Notes: generated from the sequence alone by a model not told the origin. Positions 17,596-27,759 are shown, counted from the first letter of the stretch. The stretch is 64,000 nt of DNA from Nakamurella sp. PAMC28650 (GCF_014303395.1 NZ_CP060298.1:1550001-1614000); one strand, 5' to 3'. Program-made: numbers and translations.

Positions 17596-18225
17596 TCAGT
17601 GCCCGCGGACGACCCACTCGTCGAGCTGCGGCGCTTCGGCGCCGATCGTCGTGTCATCCCCGTGACCGGTGTGCACCACGGTCTCCGACGGGAGGTTCAG
17701 CAGGCGCGAGCTGATCGATTCGACGATGGTCGGGAAGTCGGAGAACGACCGCCCGGTGGCACCCGGGCCGCCGCTGAACAGCGTGTCGCCGCTGAACAGG
17801 GCGTCGAGCGCGGGGAAGTAGATGCAGACCGCTCCGGGTGCGTGGCCCGGCGTGTGCAGAACGGTGCCCTCGACGCCGGCGACCGAGATGATCTGGCCGT
17901 CCGACAGGTCGGCGTCCGGACGACGGTCCTCGTGCTTCATCCCCCACAGATGGGCATCGGCCGGGTGCAGCAGGATCGGGGCCCCGGTGAGGTCGGCGAG
18001 GGCTGGAGCTGCGTCGATGTGGTCGTCGTGGCCATGGGTGCACAGGATCGCGACCACCTTCCGGCCGCCGATCGCGTCAGCGATCTTCTTCGCATCGTGG
18101 GCGGCGTCGATGACGAGCACCTCGGCGTCGTCCCCGACCAGCCAGACGTTGTTGTCCACGTCCCACGTCCCGCCGTCCAGCGAGAACGTACCGGATGTGA
18201 CGACCTTGTCGATGCGCGCTGCCAC
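17596..18225 (-). CDS. Metallo-beta-lactamase-fold hydrolase (glyoxalase II-like)
   Basis: 209 residues; the GTG start follows AAGGAG with a five-base spacer. The zinc motif THGHDDHID (His64, His66, Asp68, His69) is followed by the later ligands in TPGHAPG, SGDTLFSG and VHTGHGDDT. The size and the GRSFSDFPTIVESI segment match the actinobacterial small MBL-fold group often annotated as hydroxyacylglutathione hydrolase-like. Actinobacteria mostly use mycothiol, so an S-acyl or S-formyl mycothiol-type thioester is a possible substrate, but this is inference. It stands alone between convergent and divergent neighbours. Confidence 0.88.
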   Translation of the reverse strand: MAARIDKVVTSGTFSLDGGTWDVDNNVWLVGDDAEVLVIDAAHDAKKIADAIGGRKVVAILCTHGHDDHIDAAPALADLTGAPILLHPADAHLWGMKHEDRRPDADLSDGQIISVAGVEGTVLHTPGHAPGAVCIYFPALDALFSGDTLFSGGPGATGRSFSDFPTIVESISSRLLNLPSETVVHTGHGDDTTIGAEAPQLDEWVVRGH

Positions 18226-18375
18226 GAGTCTCCTTCTGTCGGTGCCGGACTGCCGCGCCGTCCCTCACGAGCGTGACACGAGAGGATACCGGCCGGAGCT
18301 GGGACTCTAGCCTTTCACGAACGCCCGATGTTCGGGCGGCGTCCGGTTCCTCTCGCGCATTGGGTAAGTGCAGGC

Positions 18376-18381
18376 TAAGCT
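18376..18381 (+). promoter_or_regulatory. -10 hexamer for a leaderless small gene (TAAGCT)
   Basis: TAAGCT fits TANNNT and lies six bases before the GTG at 18388, which has no Shine-Dalgarno. The surrounding AGGCTAAGCTGACCT also resembles a partial DtxR/IdeR iron box (12 of 19 consensus positions by my alignment), which is too weak to claim. Confidence 0.45.
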
Positions 18382-18387
18382 GACCTC

Positions 18388-18525
18388 GTGAGCCAGAAGA
18401 TGCCGAAGAAGGAGTGCTGCGTCGACAAGCCGCGCTGCGGTCGATGCCCGCTTCGCATGCTCGCCGAGGGCACCCTGCCGGCCGGTTACACGGTCAAGAA
18501 ACGGAAGTTGGTCAAGGTCAGGTAG
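18388..18525 (+). CDS. 45-residue Cys-rich basic protein of unknown function
   Basis: A short open frame GTG to TAG encoding 45 residues: an N-terminal KKECCVDKPRCGRCPLRML segment with four Cys (residues 10, 11, 17, 20) followed by a strongly basic tail ending KKRKLVKVR. The CC-x5-C-x2-C spacing suggests a small metal knuckle, and the tail suggests nucleic-acid or ribosome contact. It begins six bases after a TAAGCT hexamer without a Shine-Dalgarno, so it is probably translated from a leaderless mRNA. Similar short Cys-rich proteins are known to me in actinobacteria, but this was not checked. The opposite-strand open frame across the same bases lacks any family match. Confidence 0.65.
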   Translation: MSQKMPKKECCVDKPRCGRCPLRMLAEGTLPAGYTVKKRKLVKVR

Positions 18526-18596
18526 CGGGGTTCCGACCGCGATGTCCCGGACGTTGCGGCGGTTGCGGGGGGTTGCGACGGCGGCGTCGAGAGGAC

Positions 18597-21500
18597 TCAG
18601 ACGTACTCGGGAGCGGTGAGCAGGAGCCACTGGGCCAGGTGCGCGGCAAAGGAACTGCGGACCAGCACCTTCACCAGGTCGTCGTCGGTCCAGGCCGGCC
18701 CGTCGCTGAACACGACCACCGCGCACTGTGCGAGAAGGGTCTGCGCGCAGGTACTCTCGGGCAGCCGGTCCAGGTCGATCGCGAGACCGTGCGCGAGCAG
18801 CTTCCTCGCGTTCCGTCCGGAGATCCGCAGCATCGTGCGGGAGGCCGACACGTCAGTCACCGCTGCCGGTTCGTCCCCGATGGCCGCCCGCAGGCGTTGC
18901 TCGATCTCGGCGCCGTGGCCGGGCCCGGCCAGGATCAGGAACTCGTCAGGACCGAGGGCCAGCACCGCGTCGCTGTGCGCGTAGGTGACGCCGCCCGTGC
19001 TGCCAGGCAGCGCCGTGCCGAGGGCAGTCGCCGCCGCCCCGGCGGCCGCCGACCCCTTCGTGACCCGCAACAGGACCTGTGTCATCAGAGCGGACTCGCC
19101 GATCCGGACGCCCGCGTGGCCACCGCGGGACAGTGCAGCGAAGGCCTCGTGGTATCCGAACAGTGGTGAGATCGGAAGTGCGGCATGGATGCTCGGCCCC
19201 GGAACGGGCTCGCCGTCACCACCGGGGTCGCCGTCGCGCCGAAGCCCGTCTGGATCGACCACCACCGGGCTCGCGACGCGGGCGGGCTGCGGCACACCGT
19301 CGACGACGACGTACACCGTGCTGCCGATGCGGGCCCGCCCGCCCTTGAGCAGGGCCAGCGCGAAGGTCCGGTCCAGCGCGGCCGACGGGTAGGACGAGGT
19401 GACGTGCCCGACCATCGGCACCGGAGGTTCCGGCAGTTCGGACAGCTCCACGATCTGGGCGCCTTCGGGAAGCAGCAACCCGGGATCCACCGTCAGGAGC
19501 GCGATCAGGTTCTTGCGGTCCGGTCGAGAGTTGTCCTCGCGCGCGAACGAACGCTTGCCGATGAAGTCCGGCTTCTTCTTCGAGACAGCCCAGCCCATCC
19601 CGAGATCCTGTGGCGTGATGGTGCCGTCGGTGTCCTGGCCGATGATGGGATAACCCTTCTCGGCCCGCAGGACGTGCATCGCCTCGGTCCCGTAGGGGAC
19701 CAGGCCGACCGGTTCGCCCACCTTCCAGACCGCGTCCCACAACGCAGCGGCCTCATGCCAGGCCACGTTGATCTCGTAGGCGAGTTCTCCGGAGAAAGAG
19801 ATGCGGGCGACCCGCGCGGTCAGCCCCGCGACCGTGCAGTCCCGCCAGGCCATGAAGGGAAATTCCTCGTTGGCGACGGCTAGACCCGGTGCCAGCGCGG
19901 ACAGCAGTGCGCGGGAACGGGGCCCGACCAGAGCCATGGTCGCCCACTGCTCGGTCACCGAGCAACACCACACGCGCAGTTCCGGCCACTCGGTCTGGAG
20001 CCATTCCTCCATCCAGTCCAGGATCTTCGCGGCGTTCCCGGTGGTGGTGGTGACCAGGTAGCGGTCGGCGGCCAGGCGGAAGACGGTGCCGTCGTCCATG
20101 GCCATGCCGTCCGGCCCGCACATGACGCCGTAGCGGATCACGCCGACCTTCAGGCTCGACATCAGATTGGTGTAGAGCATGTCCAGGAAGGCGGGTGCGT
20201 CCGGTCCCTGGACGTCGATCTTGCCGAGCGTCGAGCCGTCCATGAACGCGACATTCGTTCTGGCTGCGACACATTCGCGCGCCACGGCGGAATGCATGTC
20301 CTCGCCGTCGACCGGGTAGAACCACGGTCGCTTCCACTGCCCGACGTTCTCGAACCGTGCGCCGTTGGCCACGTGCCAGGGGTGGGCGCCGGTGGTGCGC
20401 ACCGGGTCGTAGAGGTCGCCGCGTTCCCGTCCGGCCAAGGCCGCGAACGAGATCGGCGTGTAGGGCGGCCGGTAGGTGGTGGTCCCGAGATCGCCGGGTT
20501 CGACCCCGAGGACGTGGGCGATCACCGCGGTCGCGAGCACGCCTGAGGTCTTGCCCTGATCGTGCGCGGTCCCGGCGGTGGTGTAGCGCTTGACGTGTTC
20601 GACCGACGCCAGTCCGGCGCCGGTCGCGCGCATCAGATCCGCGACGGTGACGTCTCTCTGGACGTCGACGAAGTGGTCGGTCAGGCCGGCGGGATCGTCG
20701 GAATCGCCGGTCACCAGGTACAGCTGCGCGCCCGGTGCGATCTCCAGCAGCAGGTCGTCGTCGGGGGGCAGGATGATCGCATTGCCGGTCAGCCCGGTGT
20801 TGCCGCCGACCGCAGCCCCGTCCGCCACGCATTCGGCGGTGGTGCGCAGTCCGCTGGCCGACCCGATGACGGTCACACGCTGACGTGCGCCGGCGGGCAG
20901 GAACGAGCCGATGGCTGAGTCGAACTCCAACCGGCCGCCGGCCTGCGAATACAGATGTACGGCCGGGTTCCAGCCACCGGAGACCGCCAGCAGATCCGCT
21001 GGTACGGAGATGGTGTCGCCGTCCGGCAGGGTGACCAGCACGGCGGTCAGCGCGCCGTCCGGACCGGTCAGGGTGCCACTGACGACGCTCCCGATCAGAA
21101 CCGTCCCGGTGCTCAGTTCCGGCGTCGGGTCCGGGACCTGGTCGGCAGGCAGGCGAGGGTCGACGACGATGACCGAGGCGCCTACTGCCATCAGTTCGCC
21201 CGCCACCCGGTAGCCGTCGTCGTGCGCGGTGAACAGGACGACCTGATCGCCGGCCAGCACGCCGTAGCGCTGCAGGTAGACGCGGACGGATTCGGCGAGC
21301 ATCACGCCGGGAACGTCGTTGCCCGAGAAGACGATCGGCCGCTCGTGGGCGCCGGTGGCCAGCACCACCCGGGCCGAGCGGATACGCCAGATGCGTTCGC
21401 GCACCGCACCTTCGGTGGTCTGCGCACTCAGGTGGCCGGTCATCCGCTGCACCGCGATCAGGAAGTTGTCGTCGTAGTAGCCCGTCACCGTGGTGCGCTG

Positions 21501-22064
21501 CAGGTGCACGACGTTCGGCAGGGTGGCCAGTTCGCGGACGAGGTCGGCGGCCCAGCTCATCTCGGCGCGGGTCAGCAGTGCCCCGCCGGGTTGGGGGCGC
21601 TCGTCGATCAGCAGCACGCGCTCGCCACCACGGGCGGCGGTGAGGGCGGCCGACAGCCCGGCCGGCCCGGCGCCGACGATCGTCACCTCGCAGTGGTGGT
21701 GGACCGCGTCGTAGGTGTGGGGATCACCGGCGGGCCAGGCACTGTCGTCGGCCAGCCGACCCTGACCGTAGATGCTGGACGCGGCAAGACCATCGACCGC
21801 TTCCACGGTGGTGGCGGTGAGCATCGGCTCCGGGAACGGCCGCTCCACCTGGATGACGCCGGTGGGTTCCTCGGCCCCGGCCGACATGATGCCGCGGGGA
21901 CGGCCGAGCATGACGGAGTGCCCAGCGACCCGGATACCGGAGGCCAGCATGGCCGAAGCCAACGAGTCGCCGTGGAAGGCGTCGAGGCGTCGGCCGTCGA
22001 ACGTCACGTCCAGGGGTTGGTTCCGGTCGATGCGCCCACCCGAGGCCAGCCTGCTGCCCGTCAT
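18597..22064 (-). CDS. soxA: Sarcosine oxidase alpha subunit fused to gamma subunit
   Basis: 1155 residues, where heterotetrameric SoxA is usually near 970. Residues 1 to about 960 are SoxA: an N-terminal ferredoxin-fold region (GDSLASAMLASGIRVAGHS), an NAD-binding Rossmann motif VTIVGAGPAGLSAALTAARGG and a C-terminal GcvT-like THF-binding half. After SPVVVDPDGLRRDG and a Gly/Pro linker, the last 180 residues (SPLFGYHEAFAAL, then ALMTQVLLRV, ending LLLTAPEYV) look like the separate SoxG subunit. Together with SoxB and SoxD it oxidises sarcosine to glycine, H2O2 and 5,10-methylene-THF. The ATG overlaps the soxD stop (ATGA). The junction is near 19190; no stop or frameshift separates the parts. 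Confidence 0.92.
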   Translation of the reverse strand: MTGSRLASGGRIDRNQPLDVTFDGRRLDAFHGDSLASAMLASGIRVAGHSVMLGRPRGIMSAGAEEPTGVIQVERPFPEPMLTATTVEAVDGLAASSIYGQGRLADDSAWPAGDPHTYDAVHHHCEVTIVGAGPAGLSAALTAARGGERVLLIDERPQPGGALLTRAEMSWAADLVRELATLPNVVHLQRTTVTGYYDDNFLIAVQRMTGHLSAQTTEGAVRERIWRIRSARVVLATGAHERPIVFSGNDVPGVMLAESVRVYLQRYGVLAGDQVVLFTAHDDGYRVAGELMAVGASVIVVDPRLPADQVPDPTPELSTGTVLIGSVVSGTLTGPDGALTAVLVTLPDGDTISVPADLLAVSGGWNPAVHLYSQAGGRLEFDSAIGSFLPAGARQRVTVIGSASGLRTTAECVADGAAVGGNTGLTGNAIILPPDDDLLLEIAPGAQLYLVTGDSDDPAGLTDHFVDVQRDVTVADLMRATGAGLASVEHVKRYTTAGTAHDQGKTSGVLATAVIAHVLGVEPGDLGTTTYRPPYTPISFAALAGRERGDLYDPVRTTGAHPWHVANGARFENVGQWKRPWFYPVDGEDMHSAVARECVAARTNVAFMDGSTLGKIDVQGPDAPAFLDMLYTNLMSSLKVGVIRYGVMCGPDGMAMDDGTVFRLAADRYLVTTTTGNAAKILDWMEEWLQTEWPELRVWCCSVTEQWATMALVGPRSRALLSALAPGLAVANEEFPFMAWRDCTVAGLTARVARISFSGELAYEINVAWHEAAALWDAVWKVGEPVGLVPYGTEAMHVLRAEKGYPIIGQDTDGTITPQDLGMGWAVSKKKPDFIGKRSFAREDNSRPDRKNLIALLTVDPGLLLPEGAQIVELSELPEPPVPMVGHVTSSYPSAALDRTFALALLKGGRARIGSTVYVVVDGVPQPARVASPVVVDPDGLRRDGDPGGDGEPVPGPSIHAALPISPLFGYHEAFAALSRGGHAGVRIGESALMTQVLLRVTKGSAAAGAAATALGTALPGSTGGVTYAHSDAVLALGPDEFLILAGPGHGAEIEQRLRAAIGDEPAAVTDVSASRTMLRISGRNARKLLAHGLAIDLDRLPESTCAQTLLAQCAVVVFSDGPAWTDDDLVKVLVRSSFAAHLAQWLLLTAPEYV

Positions 22065-22384
22065 GCCGTGGCCCCGGTGGTGGTAGCCCCAGAAACGTTG
22101 TCGGCCACCAGGTCCGGGCGCGGCGTACCGGCACGGTAGACCGCCAGGAATTCGTACGTCACGGTGTCCCGCACGGCGTTGAACCAGCGTCGGCAACCGG
22201 CCGAGTGCAGCCACCGTTCGGCGAACGCACCTTTGGTGTTGTCGCGGAAGAAGAGGTACTCCGACCACTCCTGATCGGTCAGGTGCGCGCCGCCGGCCTC
22301 GGGGTACGGCACATGTGCCTGGCCGCCGTAGTGGAACTCGTTCTCGTTGCGGGGCCCGCATTCCGGGCAGTCGATCAACATCAT
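22061..22384 (-). CDS. soxD: Sarcosine oxidase delta subunit
   Basis: 107 residues, close to the usual 95-105. It begins MMLIDCPECGPRNENEFHYGG, with the CPxCG zinc-binding pair, and has the family signature EWSEYLFFRDNTKGAFAERWLHSAGCRRWFNAVRDT. SoxD is a zinc-containing structural subunit that helps hold the flavin subunits together. Gene order here is soxB-soxD-soxAG, the usual B-D-A-G order with the last two joined. Confidence 0.95.
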   Translation of the reverse strand: MMLIDCPECGPRNENEFHYGGQAHVPYPEAGGAHLTDQEWSEYLFFRDNTKGAFAERWLHSAGCRRWFNAVRDTVTYEFLAVYRAGTPRPDLVADNVSGATTTGATA

Positions 22385-22418
22385 GGTCCGTGTGCTCCGT
22401 GCTACGAGGAAGAAAGAA

Positions 22419-23651
22419 TCAGTGGGCGACGGCGGCAGCGCCGTGTTCGTCGACGAGACGGCCGGTGGCGAAGCGTTCGAGAGAGAATTCCGCCATCAGA
22501 TCCGGGACCTTGCCGGTGGCGATCAGCTCGGCCATCTGATGCCCGACTCCGCAGGTGGCCTTGAAACCGCCGGTGCCCCAACCACAGTTGACGTACAGGT
22601 TCTCCACCGGGGTGAGGCCCATGATCGCCGAGGCGTCCGGCGTCGTGTCCACGATGCCGCCCCAGGTGCGCAGCACGTGCGCGCGGGCGAAGATCGGGAA
22701 GAGCTCGACGGCGGCGGACATCTGGCGTTCTATGACGTGGAACGCACCACGCTGGCCGTAGCCGTTGTACGTGTCGACGCCGGCGCCCATCACGAGTTCA
22801 CCCTTGTGGGCCTGCGAGACGTACACGTGCACGGCATTCGACATCACGACCGTCGGGTGGACCGTCTCGAGCAGTTCGGACACCAACGCCTGCAATGGAT
22901 GTGACTGGATGGGGAGACGGAAGCCGGCCATCGCGGCCAGCATCGAGGAATGCCCGGCGCCCACCATCGCCACCGCGTCCGCAGTGATCGGGCCCTGCGA
23001 GGTCTGCACGCCGGTGACCTTGCCGCCGGCGATGTCGATGCCCGTCACCTCGCAGTTCTGGATCAGGTCGATGCCGGCCGCATCCGCGGACCGCGCGAAG
23101 CCCCAGGCCACGTAGTCGTGCTTGGCGATTCCGCCCCGCGGCTGGTACGTGCCGCCGAGCACCGGATAGCGGATGTTGTCGCTGATGTTCAGGATCGGGC
23201 AGATCTCCTTGGCGCCCTTGGCATCCACCCACTCCGCGTCGATGCCGTTCAGCTTGTTCGCCTCGACCCGGCGACGGGAGTCCCGGATGTCGGTGAGCGA
23301 GTGATCCAGGTTCAGCACCCCTCGCTGGGAGAACAGGATCGGATAGTCCAGGTCCTGGTCAAGCGTCTCCCAGAGCTTCAGCGAGTGCTCGTAGAAGCCC
23401 GCGCTCGCGTCCCACAGGTAGTTGGACCGGATGATCGTCGTGTTGCGGGCCATGTTCCCGCCGGCCAGCCAGCCCTTTTCCAGCACGGCGACATCGGTGA
23501 TCCCGAGCTTGGCCAGGTAGTGGGCGGTGGCCAGCCCGTGGCCACCTCCGCCGATCAGGATGACCTGGTAGTGATGCTTGGGTTCCGGTGTGCGCCAGAG
23601 GAACTCCGGATGTTCGGGGAGGCCGGCACCCGGCGGAACCTGCGGCGTCAC
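22419..23651 (-). CDS. soxB: Sarcosine oxidase beta subunit
   Basis: 410 residues, normal size. An FAD-binding motif [22 protein letters not shown] opens the protein (about 30-51). His178 in [11 protein letters not shown] aligns by context with the His that carries covalent FMN in characterised heterotetrameric sarcosine oxidases. The C-terminal [14 protein letters not shown] segment is also typical. SoxB is the oxidising subunit that demethylates sarcosine. It lies 27 bp downstream of glyA and 34 bp upstream of soxD, so all are likely co-transcribed from the dmgO side. Confidence 0.95.
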   Translation of the reverse strand: MTPQVPPGAGLPEHPEFLWRTPEPKHHYQVILIGGGGHGLATAHYLAKLGITDVAVLEKGWLAGGNMARNTTIIRSNYLWDASAGFYEHSLKLWETLDQDLDYPILFSQRGVLNLDHSLTDIRDSRRRVEANKLNGIDAEWVDAKGAKEICPILNISDNIRYPVLGGTYQPRGGIAKHDYVAWGFARSADAAGIDLIQNCEVTGIDIAGGKVTGVQTSQGPITADAVAMVGAGHSSMLAAMAGFRLPIQSHPLQALVSELLETVHPTVVMSNAVHVYVSQAHKGELVMGAGVDTYNGYGQRGAFHVIERQMSAAVELFPIFARAHVLRTWGGIVDTTPDASAIMGLTPVENLYVNCGWGTGGFKATCGVGHQMAELIATGKVPDLMAEFSLERFATGRLVDEHGAAAVAH

Positions 23652-23678
23652 GTGATGTCCTTTCGTGCAGAACGGGAG

Positions 23679-25028
23679 CTAGTAGGCGAGATCGGGGTAG
23701 AGCGGGTGCGAGCCGGTCAGAGCGGCGACACGCGCCTTCAGCGACGAGGCCAGTTCGTGGTCCAGCTCGCCGACCGGCGCGATCAGGGCGGCGGCGATGA
23801 TGTCGCCGACCTCGGCGAAATCGGCGTCGCCGAATCCGCGGGTTGACAACGCCGGCGTCCCGATGCGCAGCCCCGAGGTGACCATCGGCGGGCGGGGGTC
23901 GAAGGGCACGGCATTGCGGTTGACGGTGATGCCGATCGAGTGCAGCCGGTCCTCGGCGGACTTGCCGTCCAGGTCGGAGTTGCGGAGGTCGACGAGCACG
24001 AGATGCACGTCGGTGCCGCCGGTCAGCACGCTGATGCCGGCTGCCGTGACGTCATCTGCGACCAGCCGCTTCGCCACCAGCGATGCGCCGCGGAGGGTCC
24101 GTCCGGCGCGCTCGGCGAACGACGGGTCGGCGGCCATCTTGAAGGCGACGGCCTTGCCGGCGATGACGTGCTCGAGTGGACCGCCCTGCTGCCCCGGGAA
24201 GACGGCGGAGTTGATCTTCTTGGCCAGCGCGGCGTCGTTCGTCATGATGACGCCGCCGCGGGGGCCGCCCAGGGTCTTGTGCGTGGTCGTGGTGGTGACG
24301 TGCGCGTGGGGGATCGGCGACGGGTGCAGGCCGGCGGCGACCAGGCCGGAGAAGTGGGCCATGTCGACCATCAGGTAGGCGCCGACCTCGTCGGCGATCT
24401 GCCGGAATCGGGCGAAGTCGAGCTGCCGCGGGTACGCCGACCACCCGGCGATGATCAGCTGCGGTCGGTGCTCACGCGCCAGCCTCGCGACCTCGTCCAT
24501 GTCGACGCGGTGGTCCTCCTTGGACACCTCGTAGGCGGTGGCGTGGTAGAGCAGACCGGAGAAGTTGATCCGCATGCCGTGGGTCAGGTGGCCGCCGTGG
24601 GCCAGGGACAGGCCCAGGATGGTGTCGCCCGGCTTGATCAACGCCTGCATCGCGGCGGCATTGGCCTGCGCGCCCGAGTGGGGCTGGACGTTGGCGAAGT
24701 CCGCACCGAAGAGAGCCTTGAGGCGGTCGATGGCCAGCTGCTCGATGACGTCGACGAACTCGCAGCCGCCGTAGTAGCGACGCCCCGGGTAGCCCTCGGC
24801 GTACTTGTTGGTCAGCACGCTGCCCTGGGCCTGCATGACCGAGACCTGTGCGAAGTTCTCGCTGGCGATCATCTCCAGCGTGCTCTGCTGGCGGTGCAGC
24901 TCGAGGGCGATCTGGGCGGCGACCTCCGGGTCGGCCTCGGCCAGTCCGGCGTCGAGCCCGGGCCATGGCGTCGTGGGCGCGGCCGGCGCGGTCAGTTCTT
25001 CGGTGGCTGGTGCTTCGGTGATCGTCAT
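23679..25028 (-). CDS. glyA: Serine hydroxymethyltransferase
   Basis: 449 residues from the ATG at 25028, which has AGGGAG eight bases upstream. The PLP lysine is Lys251 in [14 protein letters not shown], and other family motifs are [22 protein letters not shown] and [11 protein letters not shown]. It joins glycine with methylene-THF to make serine. In this locus it uses both products of sarcosine oxidase, glycine and methylene-THF, so it closes the pathway. The 25-residue Ala/Pro-rich N-terminal extension is unremarkable. A housekeeping glyA copy is likely elsewhere in the genome. Confidence 0.96.
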   Translation of the reverse strand: MTITEAPATEELTAPAAPTTPWPGLDAGLAEADPEVAAQIALELHRQQSTLEMIASENFAQVSVMQAQGSVLTNKYAEGYPGRRYYGGCEFVDVIEQLAIDRLKALFGADFANVQPHSGAQANAAAMQALIKPGDTILGLSLAHGGHLTHGMRINFSGLLYHATAYEVSKEDHRVDMDEVARLAREHRPQLIIAGWSAYPRQLDFARFRQIADEVGAYLMVDMAHFSGLVAAGLHPSPIPHAHVTTTTTHKTLGGPRGGVIMTNDAALAKKINSAVFPGQQGGPLEHVIAGKAVAFKMAADPSFAERAGRTLRGASLVAKRLVADDVTAAGISVLTGGTDVHLVLVDLRNSDLDGKSAEDRLHSIGITVNRNAVPFDPRPPMVTSGLRIGTPALSTRGFGDADFAEVGDIIAAALIAPVGELDHELASSLKARVAALTGSHPLYPDLAY

Positions 25029-25179
25029 CGCGAGCTCTCCCTGATGGTGTGCGCCGTTGACAGCTGGTGCCGCCGGCCGAAGGCGCGGTGTGCGGGCACG
25101 GGAGCCGATCGCCCGTATCCGCTGTCCACCGTAGTGAGGTCGGCCGGAAATCCCCATCCCCGCAGATCAGGGGTGAACC

Positions 25180-27759
25180 TCAGCATCGGATCTTCTTCAT
25201 CTCCGGGTCGAACGCCGGTTCGGCCGTGACCACCGCCCGGTAACGATCGCCGAAGTAGCCGATCTCCACCGCCGTCCCCGGAGCCGTCAAGTCGGCCGGG
25301 AGCCAGGCGTAGGCCAACGGGACCCCCAGCGTGTAGGAGTACGCCGCGGAGGTGACGTAGCCGACCGCCGCCCGGCCTGGGCCGGTCGCGCTCATGATCG
25401 GGTCGATTCCTGCCCCACCTGTCACATCTGGGCCAACTTCGTGAGCGCCTTCGATGTTGATCAGCGCGGGAGTGGCGGGCGCGGGGTAGACCGGCTCGGA
25501 ACCCAGGACGATGTCGTTGGGTCCGTCGACGGTCAGCAGGCACAGGCGCCTGCCGTCGTCTTCGCGGGCCACCAGCGCCTGCTTGCCGAGGAACTCCTGG
25601 TCGGGCTTGACCGCGAAGTCGACCCCGGCCTGGATCGGCGTGTGCTCGTTCGTCATGTCGCCGCCGAAGCTCCGGTAACCCTTCTCGATGCGCAGCGCGT
25701 TGAAGGCCCCGCGGCCGGCGGCGATGATGCCGTGCTCGGCGCCCGCCTTCATCAGCAGGTCCCACAGCACCAGCCCCTGGTCGGCGGTGGTGTAGAGCTC
25801 CCAGCCCAGTTCGCCGACGTAGGACAGCCGCATCGCGGTCACCTCGACGGTGCCCAGGAAGCACGTCTGGGCCCGGAAGTACTTGAAGCCGGCGTTGGAG
25901 AAGTCGGCATCCGTGAGGGGTTGGACGACGTCGCGGGCCCGCGGACCCCAGATGCCGATGCAGCAGGTCCCTGCGGTGATGTCCCGGACCTGCACGGCGG
26001 AGCCTGACGGCAGATGACGCCGCATCCAGTCGAGGTCGATCGCGCCGTTCGCCCCGACCTGGTAGTGCTCGGGGCCGAGGCGAGCGACCGTGACGTCGGA
26101 GCGGATGCCGCCATCGACGTCGAGCATCAGGCAGTAGGTGACCGAGCCGATGGACTTCGCCATCTTTCCGGTGACCAGGCTCTGCAGGAATTCGGTGGAA
26201 CCGGTCCCGGTCACCTCGATCCGCTTGAGTGCCGTCATGTCGTAGATCGCGACGTCGGTGCGGGTGACCGCCGCCTCGGCGGCGATGGTGGGGGACCAGA
26301 ACTGCGCGGCCCAGTCACCCGGCGTCGGGATGTGCCACCCGGTGTTGCGATCGCCGGCGACCAGCGCGTCGTTGGCCGCATACCAGTGCGGCCGTTCCCA
26401 GCCGCTCGCCTCGAGGAACTTCCCACCCAGCTCTACCTGACGCAGGTAGAACGGCGAGGTGCGCAACGGGCGCGAATGGTTCATCGGTTCCAGCGGGTGC
26501 AGGATGTCGTAGACCTCGACGAAGTTCTGGCAGTCCTTGGCCTGGATGTAGGCGGGGCCGAGCTGATGCCGCTCGAAGCGGTTGAGGTCGCAGGCGTGCA
26601 CGTCGAAGCTCTTGCTGAAGCCGTCGATGATCCACTCCGCCATCGCCCTCGCCACACCGGCGGAATGGGTGACCCAGACTGCTTCGGCGGTCCAGAAGCC
26701 GTCGATGGTGGCGTGCGGGCCGATCAGCGGCATGTTGTCGGTGGTGAACGAGAACACACCGTTGAAAGCAGTTTTCAGTTCCAACTCGCCGAGACTGGGG
26801 AGGATCCGGGCGGTCTCGGCCAGTGGGAATTCGAAGTCGGCCGGGGTGAAGTCCAGTATCGAGGGCTGGCCGCCGGCCGCCTCCGCAGCGCGCCAGGACG
26901 CGAGATCACCTGCCTTCACCGGCATCGGCCGGTGGCGGTAGGAACCGATCCCGAGCCCGGTGCCGTTCTCGCGGTAGTACAGATCGGCGTCCTGGTGACG
27001 CAGCACCGGACGGACGGACTCGACGGTGCGGCCGGCGAGGTCGTCGACCGGGCCGGTCCAGACGAACTGGTGGGCAAGGGGGGTCAGGGCCAACGTCTGG
27101 CCGACCATGGCGGCCACCTTCGGTCCCCAGATGCCGGCGCAGCACACGACGATGTCGGCCGGGAGGTCGCCCTGGTCCGTGCGGACCCCGGTGACCCGGT
27201 TCCCGGCCGTCAGGACGTCGAGCACCTCGTGACGGGGGAGAACCGTTGCGCCCCTGGAGACCGCCCGGCCCAGTTGGGCCCCGACGGCCCGGACGGCCTT
27301 CGCGATCCCGTCGTCGGGGACGAACAGCCCGCCGTGGATGGCGCTGGGCTCCAACAGGTCCCAGGTCCGGACGGTCTCGGCCGGGTCCAGCAGCCGGGCC
27401 CCGGGAACCCCCCAGGACTGTGCGTAGCCGAAGCGCCGCTCGAGTTCGACCGCGCGTTCGGGCGTCGTGGCGATCTCGAGTCCGCCGACCGGCAGATAGC
27501 ACGGATCACCCTGGTAGGTCAGGTTCTTGAACTTGTCCACCGTGTACATGGCGAACTCGCTCATCACCTTGCTGCCGTTGGTCTGGAAGACGACACCCGG
27601 TGCGTGCGACGTGGAACCGCCGGAGACGGGCAGTGGGCCGCCGTCCACCACGGTGACGTTCGTCCAGCCGCGCGCGGTGATCTCGTCGGCCAGACTGGCG
27701 CCGACGATGCCGCCCCCGATGATGACGACCGACGGCTGAGCGGCGGTTCCTGATGTCAT
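25180..27759 (-). CDS. dmgO: Dimethylglycine oxidase (FAD / THF-binding)
   Basis: 859 residues from the ATG at 27759, which follows GGAGG closely. It closely resembles Arthrobacter globiformis dimethylglycine oxidase as I recall it (about 830 residues). The FAD part starts VVIIGGGIVGASLADEITARGW; His52 in GGSTSHAPG is the likely covalent-flavin His. The C-terminal half is a GcvT/aminomethyltransferase domain (YDMTALKRIEVTG, AMRLSYVGELGWELYT, GYVTSAAYSYTLGVPLAYAWL). It oxidises dimethylglycine to sarcosine and passes the methylene group to THF. About 30 extra residues (near TPALINIEGAHEVGP) sit in the C-terminal part. An IclR-type double operator lies directly upstream. Confidence 0.93.
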   Translation of the reverse strand: MTSGTAAQPSVVIIGGGIVGASLADEITARGWTNVTVVDGGPLPVSGGSTSHAPGVVFQTNGSKVMSEFAMYTVDKFKNLTYQGDPCYLPVGGLEIATTPERAVELERRFGYAQSWGVPGARLLDPAETVRTWDLLEPSAIHGGLFVPDDGIAKAVRAVGAQLGRAVSRGATVLPRHEVLDVLTAGNRVTGVRTDQGDLPADIVVCCAGIWGPKVAAMVGQTLALTPLAHQFVWTGPVDDLAGRTVESVRPVLRHQDADLYYRENGTGLGIGSYRHRPMPVKAGDLASWRAAEAAGGQPSILDFTPADFEFPLAETARILPSLGELELKTAFNGVFSFTTDNMPLIGPHATIDGFWTAEAVWVTHSAGVARAMAEWIIDGFSKSFDVHACDLNRFERHQLGPAYIQAKDCQNFVEVYDILHPLEPMNHSRPLRTSPFYLRQVELGGKFLEASGWERPHWYAANDALVAGDRNTGWHIPTPGDWAAQFWSPTIAAEAAVTRTDVAIYDMTALKRIEVTGTGSTEFLQSLVTGKMAKSIGSVTYCLMLDVDGGIRSDVTVARLGPEHYQVGANGAIDLDWMRRHLPSGSAVQVRDITAGTCCIGIWGPRARDVVQPLTDADFSNAGFKYFRAQTCFLGTVEVTAMRLSYVGELGWELYTTADQGLVLWDLLMKAGAEHGIIAAGRGAFNALRIEKGYRSFGGDMTNEHTPIQAGVDFAVKPDQEFLGKQALVAREDDGRRLCLLTVDGPNDIVLGSEPVYPAPATPALINIEGAHEVGPDVTGGAGIDPIMSATGPGRAAVGYVTSAAYSYTLGVPLAYAWLPADLTAPGTAVEIGYFGDRYRAVVTAEPAFDPEMKKIRC

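Noticed and set aside
18368-18386. DtxR/IdeR iron box in front of the small Cys-rich gene
   Set aside because: Only 12 of 19 positions fit the consensus and the outer bases fail; the same bases are better explained by a -10 hexamer.
26014-27753. Plus-strand open frame of 579 codons opposite dmgO
   Set aside because: Antisense to dimethylglycine oxidase; no recognisable motif.
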